A stretch of DNA of 64,000 nt, from positions 55,894 to 119,893 of the forward strand of contig CAYLPJ010000012.1 in the NCBI GenBank assembly GCA_964385465.1. Direction: 5' to 3'. Positions 15,699 through 23,904 of the stretch are shown piece after piece (within the stretch, counting starts at the first letter, position 1; the number at the start of each line of letters is the position of its first letter). The notes beneath the pieces are model-generated. The model had not been told where the DNA came from and did no database searches. It worked only from the letters and a program-made list of their open reading frames with translations. The position numbers and the translations under genes were made by a program. Origin of the DNA: CAYLPJ01 sp964385465 (lineage in GTDB: Bacteria > Planctomycetota > Phycisphaerae > SM23-33).

Positions 15699-17185
15699 GG
15701 GCGGCCCTCCGTGACGGGTTCGAGGGCGAAGAGGACCGACCGGGAGGTTTTGTGGAACAGTCGGCCCGCGGCGACGATCACGGGCGCCGCGGTGTTGTGC
15801 ATCTGCCCGCCGCCGAGGGTGCCGAGGTTCATCCGGCCCATCTCGCGGCGGTCGCCGAGGTCCGGGATGAGGTACCGGTCGCGTCGGCGGGGGATGTCGT
15901 ATACGTTGAGAAACGGCGGGTTGCCCGGCCAGCCGGGGTCGCGGACAACGTACGCCGCATCCCCGCCGAGGCTCATTCCCCATGACTGGTCGATCACGCT
16001 GAAACCGCCGTCCCACGTGCTCGTCCGCGCGAACCGGTGGCCGGCTTTCGGCTGCCAGTGGTGCTCGTCCGGATGGGCGAGTTTTGGGGCGTAGCGGCCG
16101 GTGATCAGCGGCTCCATGCGGCCGGTCCGGAGGTTCAGCCGCCCGAAAAACGCCCAGCCGGACGCGCCGAGTTGGATGTTGGCGTAGACGGTATAGGCCC
16201 AGCCGTCTTGCGAGACCGTCGGCGGGGGACCGATGCACGACCCGCCGTTGACCGTGATGATCGGTGCGACGTACGCCTGCTTCCCGGTGGCGGCGTCGAG
16301 CACCAGCAGCGTGCGGTGGTGGGGGTGTTTCTCCAGCCATTCCCGCAGGGCCGGGAACGTCTGCTCGTCGCGGAGGACCGGCTCGCCCCTGGTCCGCTCG
16401 TTGAACGCGTCCAGCACGCCCCGCATGATCTGCTTCTGCGTGTGATGGCAGACGTAGGCGAGCTGCGTCGTCAGCACCACCCGCCCGTGGGAGGCCACCA
16501 GCCAGTACTCCCGGATGGCCGCGCCGGGGAGCTTCGGCGAGGTCCACGCTGGCGAGCCGTCCTCGGCGTCGAGGGCGTAGACGCGCATGTCCCCGGCGGC
16601 GACGAACAACCGCCCGTCGGCGAAGGCCGGGGTGCACATGACCAGGCCGCCGACGGGCGCCTTCCACAGGCATCGGCCGTCGTCGGGCGCCAGGGCGTAG
16701 ACGAACCCGTCGCGCCCGGCGACGAAGACCTTGCCGGCTGCGATCACCGGCGCAGCCCAGAGCCCCTCGCCGGTGGCGAAGGTCCACCGCCGCTTGCCGT
16801 CGTCGGCCCCGACGGCGTGGCATCGGCCGTCCATGGAGTTGACGTACACCACCCCCCCACGCCACGCCGGCGAGCCGAGGATCGCCCCGCCGGTCTCGTA
16901 CCGCCACCGCGTCTTGCCGTCCTCCGCCGCCAGCGCCACCAGTCGGCCGTGACACGTGCCGACAAACAGCCGCCCGCCTGCCGCCACCGGCTGGGCGGCC
17001 GTGGCGATCGGCTCGCCCAGGTCCCTGTGCCAGGCCACCCGGCAGGGCCCGGTTGGCCCGGCCGGGGCGGCGCCGGTGTGGGCGGGGTCGTACTGGAGCT
17101 GGGGCCAGTCGCCTTCGCCGGCGGCGGCGTGTCCGGCCGCCGAGGCCGCCAGAAGCATGGCCGCCAACGTCCTGCCATCGATCAT
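15695..17185 (-). CDS. Secreted PQQ-binding-like beta-propeller protein
   Basis: 496 residues; ATG with GGAGG 5 nt upstream. Signal peptide (AMLLAASAAGHAAAG) followed by WPQLQYDPAHTG, a typical start for PQQ-like (pyrrolo-quinoline quinone repeat) propellers. At least five blades can be counted from repeats of the form GRLFVGTCHGRLVALAAEDG, VVYVNSMDGRCHAVGADDG, KVFVAGRDGFVYALAPDDG and RLFVAAGDMRVYALDAEDG. No dehydrogenase active-site Cys pair or calcium-ligand pattern is evident, so it is more likely a scaffold or binding propeller of the BamB type than a quinoprotein enzyme. It is translationally coupled to the 758-residue secreted protein behind it. Confidence 0.82.
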   Translation of the reverse strand: MIDGRTLAAMLLAASAAGHAAAGEGDWPQLQYDPAHTGAAPAGPTGPCRVAWHRDLGEPIATAAQPVAAGGRLFVGTCHGRLVALAAEDGKTRWRYETGGAILGSPAWRGGVVYVNSMDGRCHAVGADDGKRRWTFATGEGLWAAPVIAAGKVFVAGRDGFVYALAPDDGRCLWKAPVGGLVMCTPAFADGRLFVAAGDMRVYALDAEDGSPAWTSPKLPGAAIREYWLVASHGRVVLTTQLAYVCHHTQKQIMRGVLDAFNERTRGEPVLRDEQTFPALREWLEKHPHHRTLLVLDAATGKQAYVAPIITVNGGSCIGPPPTVSQDGWAYTVYANIQLGASGWAFFGRLNLRTGRMEPLITGRYAPKLAHPDEHHWQPKAGHRFARTSTWDGGFSVIDQSWGMSLGGDAAYVVRDPGWPGNPPFLNVYDIPRRRDRYLIPDLGDRREMGRMNLGTLGGGQMHNTAAPVIVAAGRLFHKTSRSVLFALEPVTEGRP

Positions 17186-17501
17186 GTCGTCCTCCACGGG
17201 CTGTGCTGTGCGTCGGTTGCCGCGTGCTTCCAGCACTTGAACCGCGTCGGCCGCCTCGGCTCCCGTCCGGGAATGAAAGCTTTCGGTGGCGGGGCGGTTT
17301 TCCGATATACTCTGAGGGTTGCCCCTGCCGCGACGCACCATGCGGGTGGGGCGGCGCAACGGCCCCGGGCCGGGCCCTCGCGGGCCTGTGGCCAGGCCGA
17401 TCTGCCCGACAGGGCGTTTGGACCCCGGTGACGGGCCGGGGGCTGGAACCATGCAACTCCCGCGGGCCGCCGCGGTGACATACAGATCGGAGTCAGCCGG
17501 G
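17186..17501. other. Divergent intergenic region with long leader of the RicT-like gene
   Basis: 316 bp without a convincing gene. On the plus strand a TATACT box at 17306-17311 has TTCGGT 18 bp upstream (17282-17287), a possible promoter giving a leader of about 184 nt that is very GC-rich and full of GGCC/CCGG inverted repeats. A perfect palindrome GAAAGCTTTC lies at 17275-17284, near the -35. On the minus strand nothing beyond the Shine-Dalgarno of the propeller gene was found. Confidence 0.45.
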
Positions 17502-18974
17502 ATGTCCGATGACACCCGCGACGAGGCCGCTGCGCCCGCGCAGGGCGACGGCCCCGCCACACCAGAGGACCGTTCCTCCGCCGACAAGCCTGCCTCGAAC
17601 GACGCGGCAAAGCCGAAGCAGGACGACGGCAGCAAGCAAGCCCCGCAGTCCGACGCGCCCCGGAAGTCCTCCGACCGGCGGTCCGGCAGGCCTCGCCGGA
17701 CGGCCGTGGTCCGCTACGGCTTGATGCGCAACATCGGCGAGTTCCGCCACAACCTCGACGAGCCGCCCGCCCGCGGCAGGCAGGTGGTGGTCCGCACCGA
17801 GCGGGGGGTGGAACTGGGCGTGGTCGTCTCGCCGGTCTGCGACTGCGACAGCCCCTGCGCGATCGAGCCGGGAAAGCTCGGGGCCTTCCTGAAATCCAAT
17901 GGGCGCGACTATCCCTTCCGCCGCGACGGGCGGGTTCTCCGCCTGGCCAACCACCAGGACGTGATCGACTATCGCCACCTCGACACCTCCGCCCACGAGG
18001 CCGCCACGTTCTGCCGCCAGCAGATCAAGGAGCTCAAGCTCGACATGCGACTGGTCACCGTCGAGCACCTCCTCGGCGGCGAGAGGATCGTGTTCTACTT
18101 CTCCGCCGAGCAGCGCGTGGACTTCCGCGAACTCGTCCGCCGGCTGGCCACCGAGTACCGCACGCGGATCGAGATGCGCCAGGTCGGCGCACGCGACGAG
18201 GCCCGCCTGGTCGCCGATTACGAACGCTGCGGGCAGCAGTGCTGCTGCCAGAGCTTCCTGAAAGACCTCAAGCCGGTCTCGATGCGGATGGCCAAGACGC
18301 AGAAGGCCACGCTGGACCCGTCGAAGATCTCGGGCCGCTGCGGGCGGCTGATGTGCTGCCTGCGATACGAGGACGAGACGTACGAGGACCTCCGCAAGCG
18401 CCTGCCGCGCCGGAACACGTGGGTGCGGACGGAAGACACCGTCGGGCGGGTGGTGGAGACGCAGATCATCACGCAGCTCGTCCGCCTCCAGGTGCCCGAT
18501 GGCACGCGGGTGGCGGTGGGGGTCGAGGACATCGTCGAGCGGAACGTCGAACCGCCCAAGCCGCCCCAGGCGTCCAACGGGCGCGACGACCGCCGCCGCG
18601 GTCGAGGGGGCCGTGACGACCGCAAGGGCGACCGCGGCAAGGACAGGGGCGAGCAGTCCGGCAAGGGCGATGGCGAGGCCGAAGCCAAGCCGGAGGCGGC
18701 CCCTCTCAACGCCGACGGGCAGGATGACTCGCAAGGTTCCGGCCAGCAGGGCGGCGACGGTGGTGACGGCGGCGACCGTTCCGGCGGGCGGAAGAAGAAG
18801 CGGCGCCGGCGTTCGCGGAAGGGGAAGTCCGGCGAGGGTCAGCAGCCCAAGGGCTCCGGCGACGGCCGGGGCGGGGGCTCCTCCGGCGACGGTGACGGCG
18901 GTTCCGGGGGCGGGAAGCGGAAGAAGCGCCGCCCCCGCCGGCGCCGCAAGAAGGGCCCGAAGAAGGACAACTGA
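17502..18974 (+). CDS. ricT: RicT/YaaT-like PSP1-domain protein with long basic Gly-rich tail
   Basis: 490 residues; ATG with GGAG 9 nt upstream. After a disordered N-terminal 65 residues comes a PSP1 domain with the signature Cys clusters CGQQCCCQSFLKDLKPVS and ISGRCGRLMCCLRYEDE, matching RicT (YaaT) of Bacillus, where the Ric complex carries iron-sulphur clusters and helps RNase Y process transcripts. RGVELGVVVSPV upstream is also typical. The last 150 or so residues are Gly/Arg/Lys/Asp-rich and disordered (GGRKKKRRRRSRKGK), a tail absent from Firmicute RicT and likely to bind RNA (inference). It is monocistronic and faces the hydroxyacid dehydrogenase gene tail to tail 20 bp away. The RicA/RicF partners are not in the window. 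Confidence 0.85.
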   Translation: MSDDTRDEAAAPAQGDGPATPEDRSSADKPASNDAAKPKQDDGSKQAPQSDAPRKSSDRRSGRPRRTAVVRYGLMRNIGEFRHNLDEPPARGRQVVVRTERGVELGVVVSPVCDCDSPCAIEPGKLGAFLKSNGRDYPFRRDGRVLRLANHQDVIDYRHLDTSAHEAATFCRQQIKELKLDMRLVTVEHLLGGERIVFYFSAEQRVDFRELVRRLATEYRTRIEMRQVGARDEARLVADYERCGQQCCCQSFLKDLKPVSMRMAKTQKATLDPSKISGRCGRLMCCLRYEDETYEDLRKRLPRRNTWVRTEDTVGRVVETQIITQLVRLQVPDGTRVAVGVEDIVERNVEPPKPPQASNGRDDRRRGRGGRDDRKGDRGKDRGEQSGKGDGEAEAKPEAAPLNADGQDDSQGSGQQGGDGGDGGDRSGGRKKKRRRRSRKGKSGEGQQPKGSGDGRGGGSSGDGDGGSGGGKRKKRRPRRRRKKGPKKDN

Positions 18975-18994
18975 TCCGGCGGGGCCTGGCGGCG

Positions 18995-19954
18995 TCAGTT
19001 CACCACGTTGGCCGGTTCGCCGGCCAGGAAGGCCCGGAGGTTCGCCGCCGCGGTGTTCAGCAGGCGCCGGCGGGCCGCCCGCGTCGCCCAGGCGATGTGC
19101 GGGGTGATGTGGCAGTTGCTCGCCGTCAGCAGCGGGTTGTCCGCCGCGGGCGGCTCGATGCCCAGCACGTCCAGGCCCGCGCCCGCCAGGCGCCCGGAGT
19201 TGAGGGCGTCGGCGAGGGCTCGCTCGTCGATCAGCGGGCCGCGGGCGGTGTTGATCAGAAACGCCGTCGGCTTCATGCGGGCCAGGCGGTCGGCGTCGAT
19301 CAGCCGCTCGGTCTCAACCGACAGGGGGCAATGCAGGCTCACCACGTCGCTACGGGCCAGCAGGTCGTCCAGGTCGGTGAAGGTCACCCCCGGCGGGGCC
19401 TGCCTGCGGGCGGCTTGGGCGGCATCACAGGCCAGCACCCTCATGCCGAACGCCTCCGCCAGCTCGGCGACGCGTCGCCCGATCCGCCCCAGCCCGATCA
19501 GCCCCATCGTCAGCCCGTCCAGCTCGGTCAGCGCGGCGGTCCAGTAGCAGAAGTCCTCGCAGGCCGACCAGTCCCCCCTCCGGACGCTCGCGGCGTGCTC
19601 GCTGACCCGCTGGCTGAGGTTCAGCAGGTGGGCGAAGGTCATCTGCGCCACGCCCGGCGTGCTGTAGGCCGGAACGTTCGTTACCGTGATGCCCCGCGCC
19701 CGCGCCGCGGCCGGGTCCAGCACGTTGATCCCCGTCGCCAGCACGCCGATGTAGCGGAGGTTGTCCAGGGCGTCCAGCACGTCGGGGGGCATGAGCGTCT
19801 TGTTGGTCATCGCCACCTCGGCCCGACGAGCTCTCTCGACGACGAGCTCCGCCGGCGTGCGGTCGTAGACCACGCACTCGCCGAACTCTTCCATCGGCCC
19901 CCAGCTCAGGTCGCCGGGGTTCAGCGTGTACCCGTCCAGCACCACGATCTTCAT
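18995..19954 (-). CDS. D-2-hydroxyacid dehydrogenase (glycerate/hydroxypyruvate type)
   Basis: 319 residues with the two-domain formate/glycerate dehydrogenase fold. The NAD-binding loop is GLGRIG (154-159). The catalytic triad is visible: R238 in NTARG, E267 in LGIEPP and H286 in ITPHIAW. The overall sequence fits the HprA-like branch that reduces hydroxypyruvate or glyoxylate to glycerate or glycolate with NAD(P)H. The start has a GGAAGGAG Shine-Dalgarno 8 nt upstream. The gene is alone on its transcript; the 340 bp upstream hold only degenerate octamer repeats. Substrate cannot be fixed from sequence alone. Confidence 0.88.
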   Translation of the reverse strand: MKIVVLDGYTLNPGDLSWGPMEEFGECVVYDRTPAELVVERARRAEVAMTNKTLMPPDVLDALDNLRYIGVLATGINVLDPAAARARGITVTNVPAYSTPGVAQMTFAHLLNLSQRVSEHAASVRRGDWSACEDFCYWTAALTELDGLTMGLIGLGRIGRRVAELAEAFGMRVLACDAAQAARRQAPPGVTFTDLDDLLARSDVVSLHCPLSVETERLIDADRLARMKPTAFLINTARGPLIDERALADALNSGRLAGAGLDVLGIEPPAADNPLLTASNCHITPHIAWATRAARRRLLNTAAANLRAFLAGEPANVVN

Positions 19955-20294
19955 CAGCGGGACTCCTTCCGCCCGCCATTATTCCGGGGACGTCAGCCCG
20001 ATGCACCCGCAAACCTCCTTCCCGGAACCCCGACCTCCAGCGAGATCGAAAGGCCGGGAACGCCGTTCTCCGGGGGATGCCTGGATGGCGGGGGAACACG
20101 CAACGTACGCGGGGGCAGAAGATGCGAGATGACAGAGAAGCGCCAGGCGGAGCCCCCACAAACCGCCGCGGTCTGGACCTCCGTCCCCTTGGCCGGGCTC
20201 ACCGAGCAGCAGGGACAGCACGCACTGCTCCGTCGGGGGCGGTCGTCTTCGTCTGGTGTTTGCCGCGGGGTGCTTGTCGCTTGCTTCCTGGTGC
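19955..20294. other. Gene-free region between hydroxyacid dehydrogenase and TPR genes
   Basis: 340 bp between two minus-strand genes. About a quarter is a degenerate 8-bp periodic tract (20019-20098). The rest (20115-20294) shows no RNA gene, no clear terminator for the TPR gene and no ORF with family character. Confidence 0.6.
20019..20098. repeat. Degenerate 8-bp periodic repeat tract (octamer family, copy 1)
   Basis: Ten successive octamers share a CCGG/CCGA core at the same phase, for example TTCCCGGA, AGATCGAA, AGGCCGGG, AACGCCGT, TCTCCGGG, GGATGCCT and GGATGGCG. Related tracts occur at 25629, 52921, 54213, 54373 and 62763. Confidence 0.5.
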
Positions 20295-21698
20295 TTACCC
20301 CTGGGACTCGCCCTGGCCGGGCTTGCTTTCCTGGAGCTCCTTGCGGATCGTGTCGACGCGCTGGCGGACGTCCTTGTAATTGTAGTCGGTCTGGGCGACG
20401 GCGGAGAACTGCTGGAGGGCCTCGTCGAGCTTGTTCATCTGCTGGAGGACATCGCCGAGGAAGTAGCGGAGCTCCTTGGCCCGCTCCTCGGTGAGCTCGG
20501 CGCTGAGGGCGCGTTCGAACGTCTCGGCGGCCTCGGGCAGCCAGCCCTTCTTCATGAACGCCTGGCCGATGAGGCTTCGGGCCCGCAGGGCCCGGCGGGG
20601 GTCGCGCTGGGCCTGCTGGAGCGAGGCGATCGCGTCATCGTACTGCGCGGCGAGGAACTGCCGCCGGCCTAGCTCGTACTTCAGCGACAGGTCGGTCGGG
20701 TAATTGGCCGCCCGTTCCTTGTACTCGTCGAGCTCGAAGGCGAGCTGGCGCTGGGCCTGCTCGCGGGCGGCCTCGGCGTCGCCCTCCTCCTTGAGCTTGC
20801 GGAACCTCCGGGACATCTGGCGGATGCGGATGTCGCCGATGCGCATCTTGAACTGGTAGGCCCCGATGTCCTTGTGGGCCTTGGCGAGGACGTCGATGGC
20901 CTCGTTCTCGTAGGACTCGTTCTCGAATTTCAGCAGGGCGTCGACGAGGGCGCTGATCTTGCCCGGGACGTCGGGGCTTTCGAGGTACTCCTGGCGGGCC
21001 TTGCGGACCTGCTCGCGAAGGTAGTCCTCGTCCTTGATGATCGAGTCCCTCTGCATCAGCTCCTGCTGCTTGTCGAGGTCCTTGACGCCCTTGGTGAAGT
21101 CGCCCTCCTGGTCGTACTTGCCGGCCTGGATCGTGTAGCTGGCCTGGAGGTTCCGCTGGATGTCCATCAGCTCGCCGTCGTCGGGAAACGACCGCACGGC
21201 CAGGTCGATGGACTGGACGGCCTTGGTGTAGTCCTGGACGTGCTCGAAGGCGCGGGTGATGTCCAGGAGGATCTTGCGGTTGGGCTTCTTGGCGTGTCGC
21301 TGGGCGTCGAGCAGGACCGAGGAGATCCAGTGGATCACCTCGGGCAGGTCGAGCTTCCTCGCGGCGCGGAAGACCTGCTCCATGTAAGCGATCGAGCCGG
21401 GATCCTTGGCCAGCAGGTACTCGGCGTTGACCAGGTTGGTCAGCGGGTCCTTGCCGGGGCGGCGTTTGAGCTGCTCCATCATCCCCGGGCCCTTGCCGCC
21501 CTGGGCCTTGCGGCTCATGGCGACCTCGCGAAGGCGCTTGTGCCCGCCCTCGACGTGCTCCGGCTCGCGCTGGATGCCCTCCAGGAACATCTCGATCGCG
21601 AAGTCCCAGTTGCCGGTCTCGGCGACCTCCTCGGCACGCGAGAAGAACGCCTTGCCCTTGCCCTTCGACGAGCCCTCTGACGCTTCTGCCTTCGCCAT
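20295..21698 (-). CDS. Cytoplasmic tetratricopeptide-repeat protein
   Basis: 467 residues from the ATG at 21698, with GAAGAGG 7 nt upstream; in-frame codons before it are not preceded by a ribosome site. No signal peptide. TPR-like helical hairpins run through the protein, clearest near the ends: AEEVAETGNWDFAIEMFLEGIQREP at residues 18-42, and ALRARSLIGQAFMKKGWLPEAAETFERAL in the last 90 residues. A charged helical middle section (about 200-300) may form coiled coil. TPR arrays bind partner proteins; no partner is evident here. It lies behind a good promoter, 84 bp from rsmA on the same strand. Similar Phycisphaerae proteins are annotated only as TPR proteins. Confidence 0.8.
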   Translation of the reverse strand: MAKAEASEGSSKGKGKAFFSRAEEVAETGNWDFAIEMFLEGIQREPEHVEGGHKRLREVAMSRKAQGGKGPGMMEQLKRRPGKDPLTNLVNAEYLLAKDPGSIAYMEQVFRAARKLDLPEVIHWISSVLLDAQRHAKKPNRKILLDITRAFEHVQDYTKAVQSIDLAVRSFPDDGELMDIQRNLQASYTIQAGKYDQEGDFTKGVKDLDKQQELMQRDSIIKDEDYLREQVRKARQEYLESPDVPGKISALVDALLKFENESYENEAIDVLAKAHKDIGAYQFKMRIGDIRIRQMSRRFRKLKEEGDAEAAREQAQRQLAFELDEYKERAANYPTDLSLKYELGRRQFLAAQYDDAIASLQQAQRDPRRALRARSLIGQAFMKKGWLPEAAETFERALSAELTEERAKELRYFLGDVLQQMNKLDEALQQFSAVAQTDYNYKDVRQRVDTIRKELQESKPGQGESQG

Positions 21699-21743
21699 GC
21701 TCAAGCCTCTTCCATCTGTCTGTGGGTCCGGACCGATAGGCTC

Positions 21744-21772
21744 ACTGTACCCCACCGGCCAGGCCCCGGCAA
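21744..21772 (-). promoter_or_regulatory. Promoter of the TPR-protein gene
   Basis: Minus strand TTGCCG (21767-21772), 17-bp spacer, TACAGT (21744-21749), about 45 nt before the ATG. Confidence 0.6.
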
Positions 21773-21782
21773 GGCCGCAACC

Positions 21783-22679
21783 TCACCGATCGGCCTTGCG
21801 GGGGGCCTCGGCAAGGGCGTTCGATAACGTGAGATACTGCCCGGGGTCTATCCGTTCGGCGCGGGCCGTCGGATCGATTCCCGCCGCCGCCAGCGCCGCA
21901 TCGAAGGCGGCGGCCTCGAAGGCGTCCGTCCGCCGCCCGGCCGAGCCGATCTGCTTGCGGCGCTGACCGAACGCCGCGGTCAAAACGGCCGAGAGGGCCT
22001 CGACGTCCCGCAGGCGGTCGGCGGCGTCGGGGTCCACGTCGATCCGCACGACGCGGCTGGAGACCTTCGGGCGCGGCCAGAAGGCCGTCGGCGGGATGAC
22101 CGCCCCGGCGCGGGCGTCGCCCAGCAGGGCCACCAGCACGCTGACGGGGCCGTAGCTGCCGTCTCCCGGTCCCGCGGCCAGGCGGTCGGCGACCTCCTTC
22201 TGGACGGTGAAGGTCAGGCGGTCGAACCGGCAGCGGCCGGCGGGGAGGCGGGCCCGCCAAGATTCCCGCAGGCACTCGGCGACCAGCGGCGTGGCGATGT
22301 TGTACGGCAGGTTCGCCACCATCTCCGCCCGGGGGCCCAGCGCGTCGAGCACCCGGGGGTTGAGCGTGTGCTTGCCCGCCAGCACGTCGCAGCAGAGCAG
22401 CGTCAACCGGGATGCATCGCCAAGTCGCCGGCGGAGCAGGTCGCAGAGCCCGCGGTCGATCTCCACCGCGACGACGCGCCCGCAGCGCGCCAGCAGCTCC
22501 TCGGTCAGCGAGCCCGTGCCGGGGCCGACCTCCAGCACGACGGCGTCGTCGGCCGGGTCGGCTGTCTCCAGCACCGCCGCCATGTGATGGGCGTCGATCA
22601 GGAAGCACTGCCCGAACGCCTTGCGCGGGGCGAGGTTCGCCTCGTCGAGCAGGCGGCGGATCTCGTTGAGCGTCTGCAT
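21783..22679 (-). CDS. rsmA: 16S rRNA dimethyladenosine transferase RsmA (KsgA)
   Basis: 298 residues with the KsgA/Dim1 layout. The start region LAPRKAFGQCFL is the family signature (normally KxxGQNFL; here Cys replaces Asn). The SAM-binding motif I is EVGPGTG (50-56), the acidic motif II is VAVEID, and the catalytic N(L)PY motif is NLPY at 123-126. A C-terminal helical domain contains RRKQI. The enzyme dimethylates two adjacent adenines in the 3' terminal stem-loop of 16S rRNA during small-subunit maturation. GGGAG precedes the ATG. The start lies 24 bp after the Gfo/Idh/MocA gene, so the two are probably co-transcribed. Confidence 0.93.
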   Translation of the reverse strand: MQTLNEIRRLLDEANLAPRKAFGQCFLIDAHHMAAVLETADPADDAVVLEVGPGTGSLTEELLARCGRVVAVEIDRGLCDLLRRRLGDASRLTLLCCDVLAGKHTLNPRVLDALGPRAEMVANLPYNIATPLVAECLRESWRARLPAGRCRFDRLTFTVQKEVADRLAAGPGDGSYGPVSVLVALLGDARAGAVIPPTAFWPRPKVSSRVVRIDVDPDAADRLRDVEALSAVLTAAFGQRRKQIGSAGRRTDAFEAAAFDAALAAAGIDPTARAERIDPGQYLTLSNALAEAPRKADR

Positions 22680-22703
22680 CCGGTCTCCCGGCGCCGCCGG
22701 CGG

Positions 22704-23789
22704 TCAGTCCGGCGCGTCGAAGGTCGAGGCCACGCCGACGGTCCGGCCGCTGTCGGCGGCCTCGAGTGCGGAAAGGCTGATGTCCAGCACGTGATAGGCC
22801 CGCGCGGCCTGGCAGGTGGGCTCGCCGTCGCCGCGGATCGCCTCGGCGAGGTCCCGCAGGCCGTAGGCAAAGTCCACGCCGGGGTAGGGCTCGGTGTCGG
22901 GGGGCACGTCCGTCCAGTCGCGGTCGCCGGCCTTGCACAGCCGGACCGCCGCGCTGAAGCCCGCGGCGTCTGCCAGCCACAGCGAGCCGTCCAGCCCGTG
23001 GGCCTCGATGCCCGATTGGGCGCTCTTGACGTTGAAGAAGCTCGTCGTCAGCCGCACCTGCGCCCCGCACGACAGGCCGATCAGCACCACGCTGTGATCG
23101 GGGTTCGTCGCCTCGTAGGTCTGCCCGGCCCGGGGGCCCGAGCCGATGGTCCGTACGGGCATGGCGATCCCCCCGGCCGCGCGAACCCACTCGGCGCTGC
23201 CGAAGACCTGCGTGATCACGCTCAGCGGGTAGCAGCCCACGTCCAGCAGCGGCCCGGCGCCGTAGCCGTAAAACGCCTCCGGGTCCGGGTGCCATGCCTC
23301 GATCCGCCCGTGGTTCATCTCGGCGTAGATCTGTCTGACGTCGCCGATCGTCCCCTCGCCGATCAGCCGCTTGAGCGTCTGCTGGGCCTCCCCGAGGATC
23401 ACCGTCGGCGAGCAGGCGAATGTCAGGCCCCGCTCGGCCGCGAGGCCGACGATCCGCCGCCCGTCCTCGCGCGTGCTGGCCAGCGGCTTCTCGCTGTGGA
23501 CGTGCTTGCCGCCCTCCAGCAGGGCGGCCGTCACCTTCGCGTGCTCGGTGTGCGTGGTGATGTTCAGCGCGGCCTCGACGGCGTCGTCGGCGAGCAGTTC
23601 GTCCATGTCGGCATAGCCGGTGACGCCGTACTTCTCGGCGAAGGCGCGGGTCCGCTCGGGGAGGATGTCGTAGGCGCCCACGAGCGTCACCGCGTCGGCG
23701 TGGGCGGCGAGCATCTGGTCGGCGTAGCGCCACGAGATGTTCCCGCAACCCACGAACGCGATTCCCACGGGCTTGTCGATGGCGGTCAC
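22704..23789 (-). CDS. Gfo/Idh/MocA-family NAD(P)-dependent oxidoreductase
   Basis: 361 residues from a GTG start at 23789, chosen because GAGGAG lies 6 nt upstream and the N-terminus VTAIDKPVGIAFVGCGNISWRYADQML begins the Rossmann fold directly. Family features: nucleotide loop GCGNIS, THTEHAKVTAALLEGGKHVHSEKPLA with the EKP lysine, and the C-terminal substrate domain with GAGPLLDVGCYPL (conserved Asp and Tyr region). These enzymes oxidise or isomerise sugars and inositols; the exact substrate is not predictable. It precedes rsmA on the same strand and diverges from the HIT-dGTPase gene. Confidence 0.87.
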   Translation of the reverse strand: MTAIDKPVGIAFVGCGNISWRYADQMLAAHADAVTLVGAYDILPERTRAFAEKYGVTGYADMDELLADDAVEAALNITTHTEHAKVTAALLEGGKHVHSEKPLASTREDGRRIVGLAAERGLTFACSPTVILGEAQQTLKRLIGEGTIGDVRQIYAEMNHGRIEAWHPDPEAFYGYGAGPLLDVGCYPLSVITQVFGSAEWVRAAGGIAMPVRTIGSGPRAGQTYEATNPDHSVVLIGLSCGAQVRLTTSFFNVKSAQSGIEAHGLDGSLWLADAAGFSAAVRLCKAGDRDWTDVPPDTEPYPGVDFAYGLRDLAEAIRGDGEPTCQAARAYHVLDISLSALEAADSGRTVGVASTFDAPD

Positions 23790-23823
23790 TGCGGTCTCCT
23801 CTGGTCGGGGTCGGTGTGCGGCG

Positions 23824-23852
23824 ATGGTACGGCGTGCGGCCGCGGGGCACAA
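23824..23852 (-). promoter_or_regulatory. Promoter of the Gfo/Idh/MocA-rsmA unit
   Basis: Minus strand TTGTGC (23847-23852), 17-bp spacer, TACCAT (23824-23829), giving a leader of about 30 nt with a strong Shine-Dalgarno before the GTG. Confidence 0.6.
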
Positions 23853-23891
23853 GCTCGCGACGGACACTACCCAACGCCCCCGCCGCGGCGG

Positions 23892-23897
23892 TATGAT
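23892..23897 (+). promoter_or_regulatory. TATGAT box 7 nt before the HIT-dGTPase start (leaderless signature)
   Basis: TATGAT ends 7 nt before the ATG at 23905. That places the expected transcription start at or next to the A of the start codon. No Shine-Dalgarno and no recognisable -35 are present. Confidence 0.45.
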
Positions 23898-23904
23898 CCG
23901 GTCC

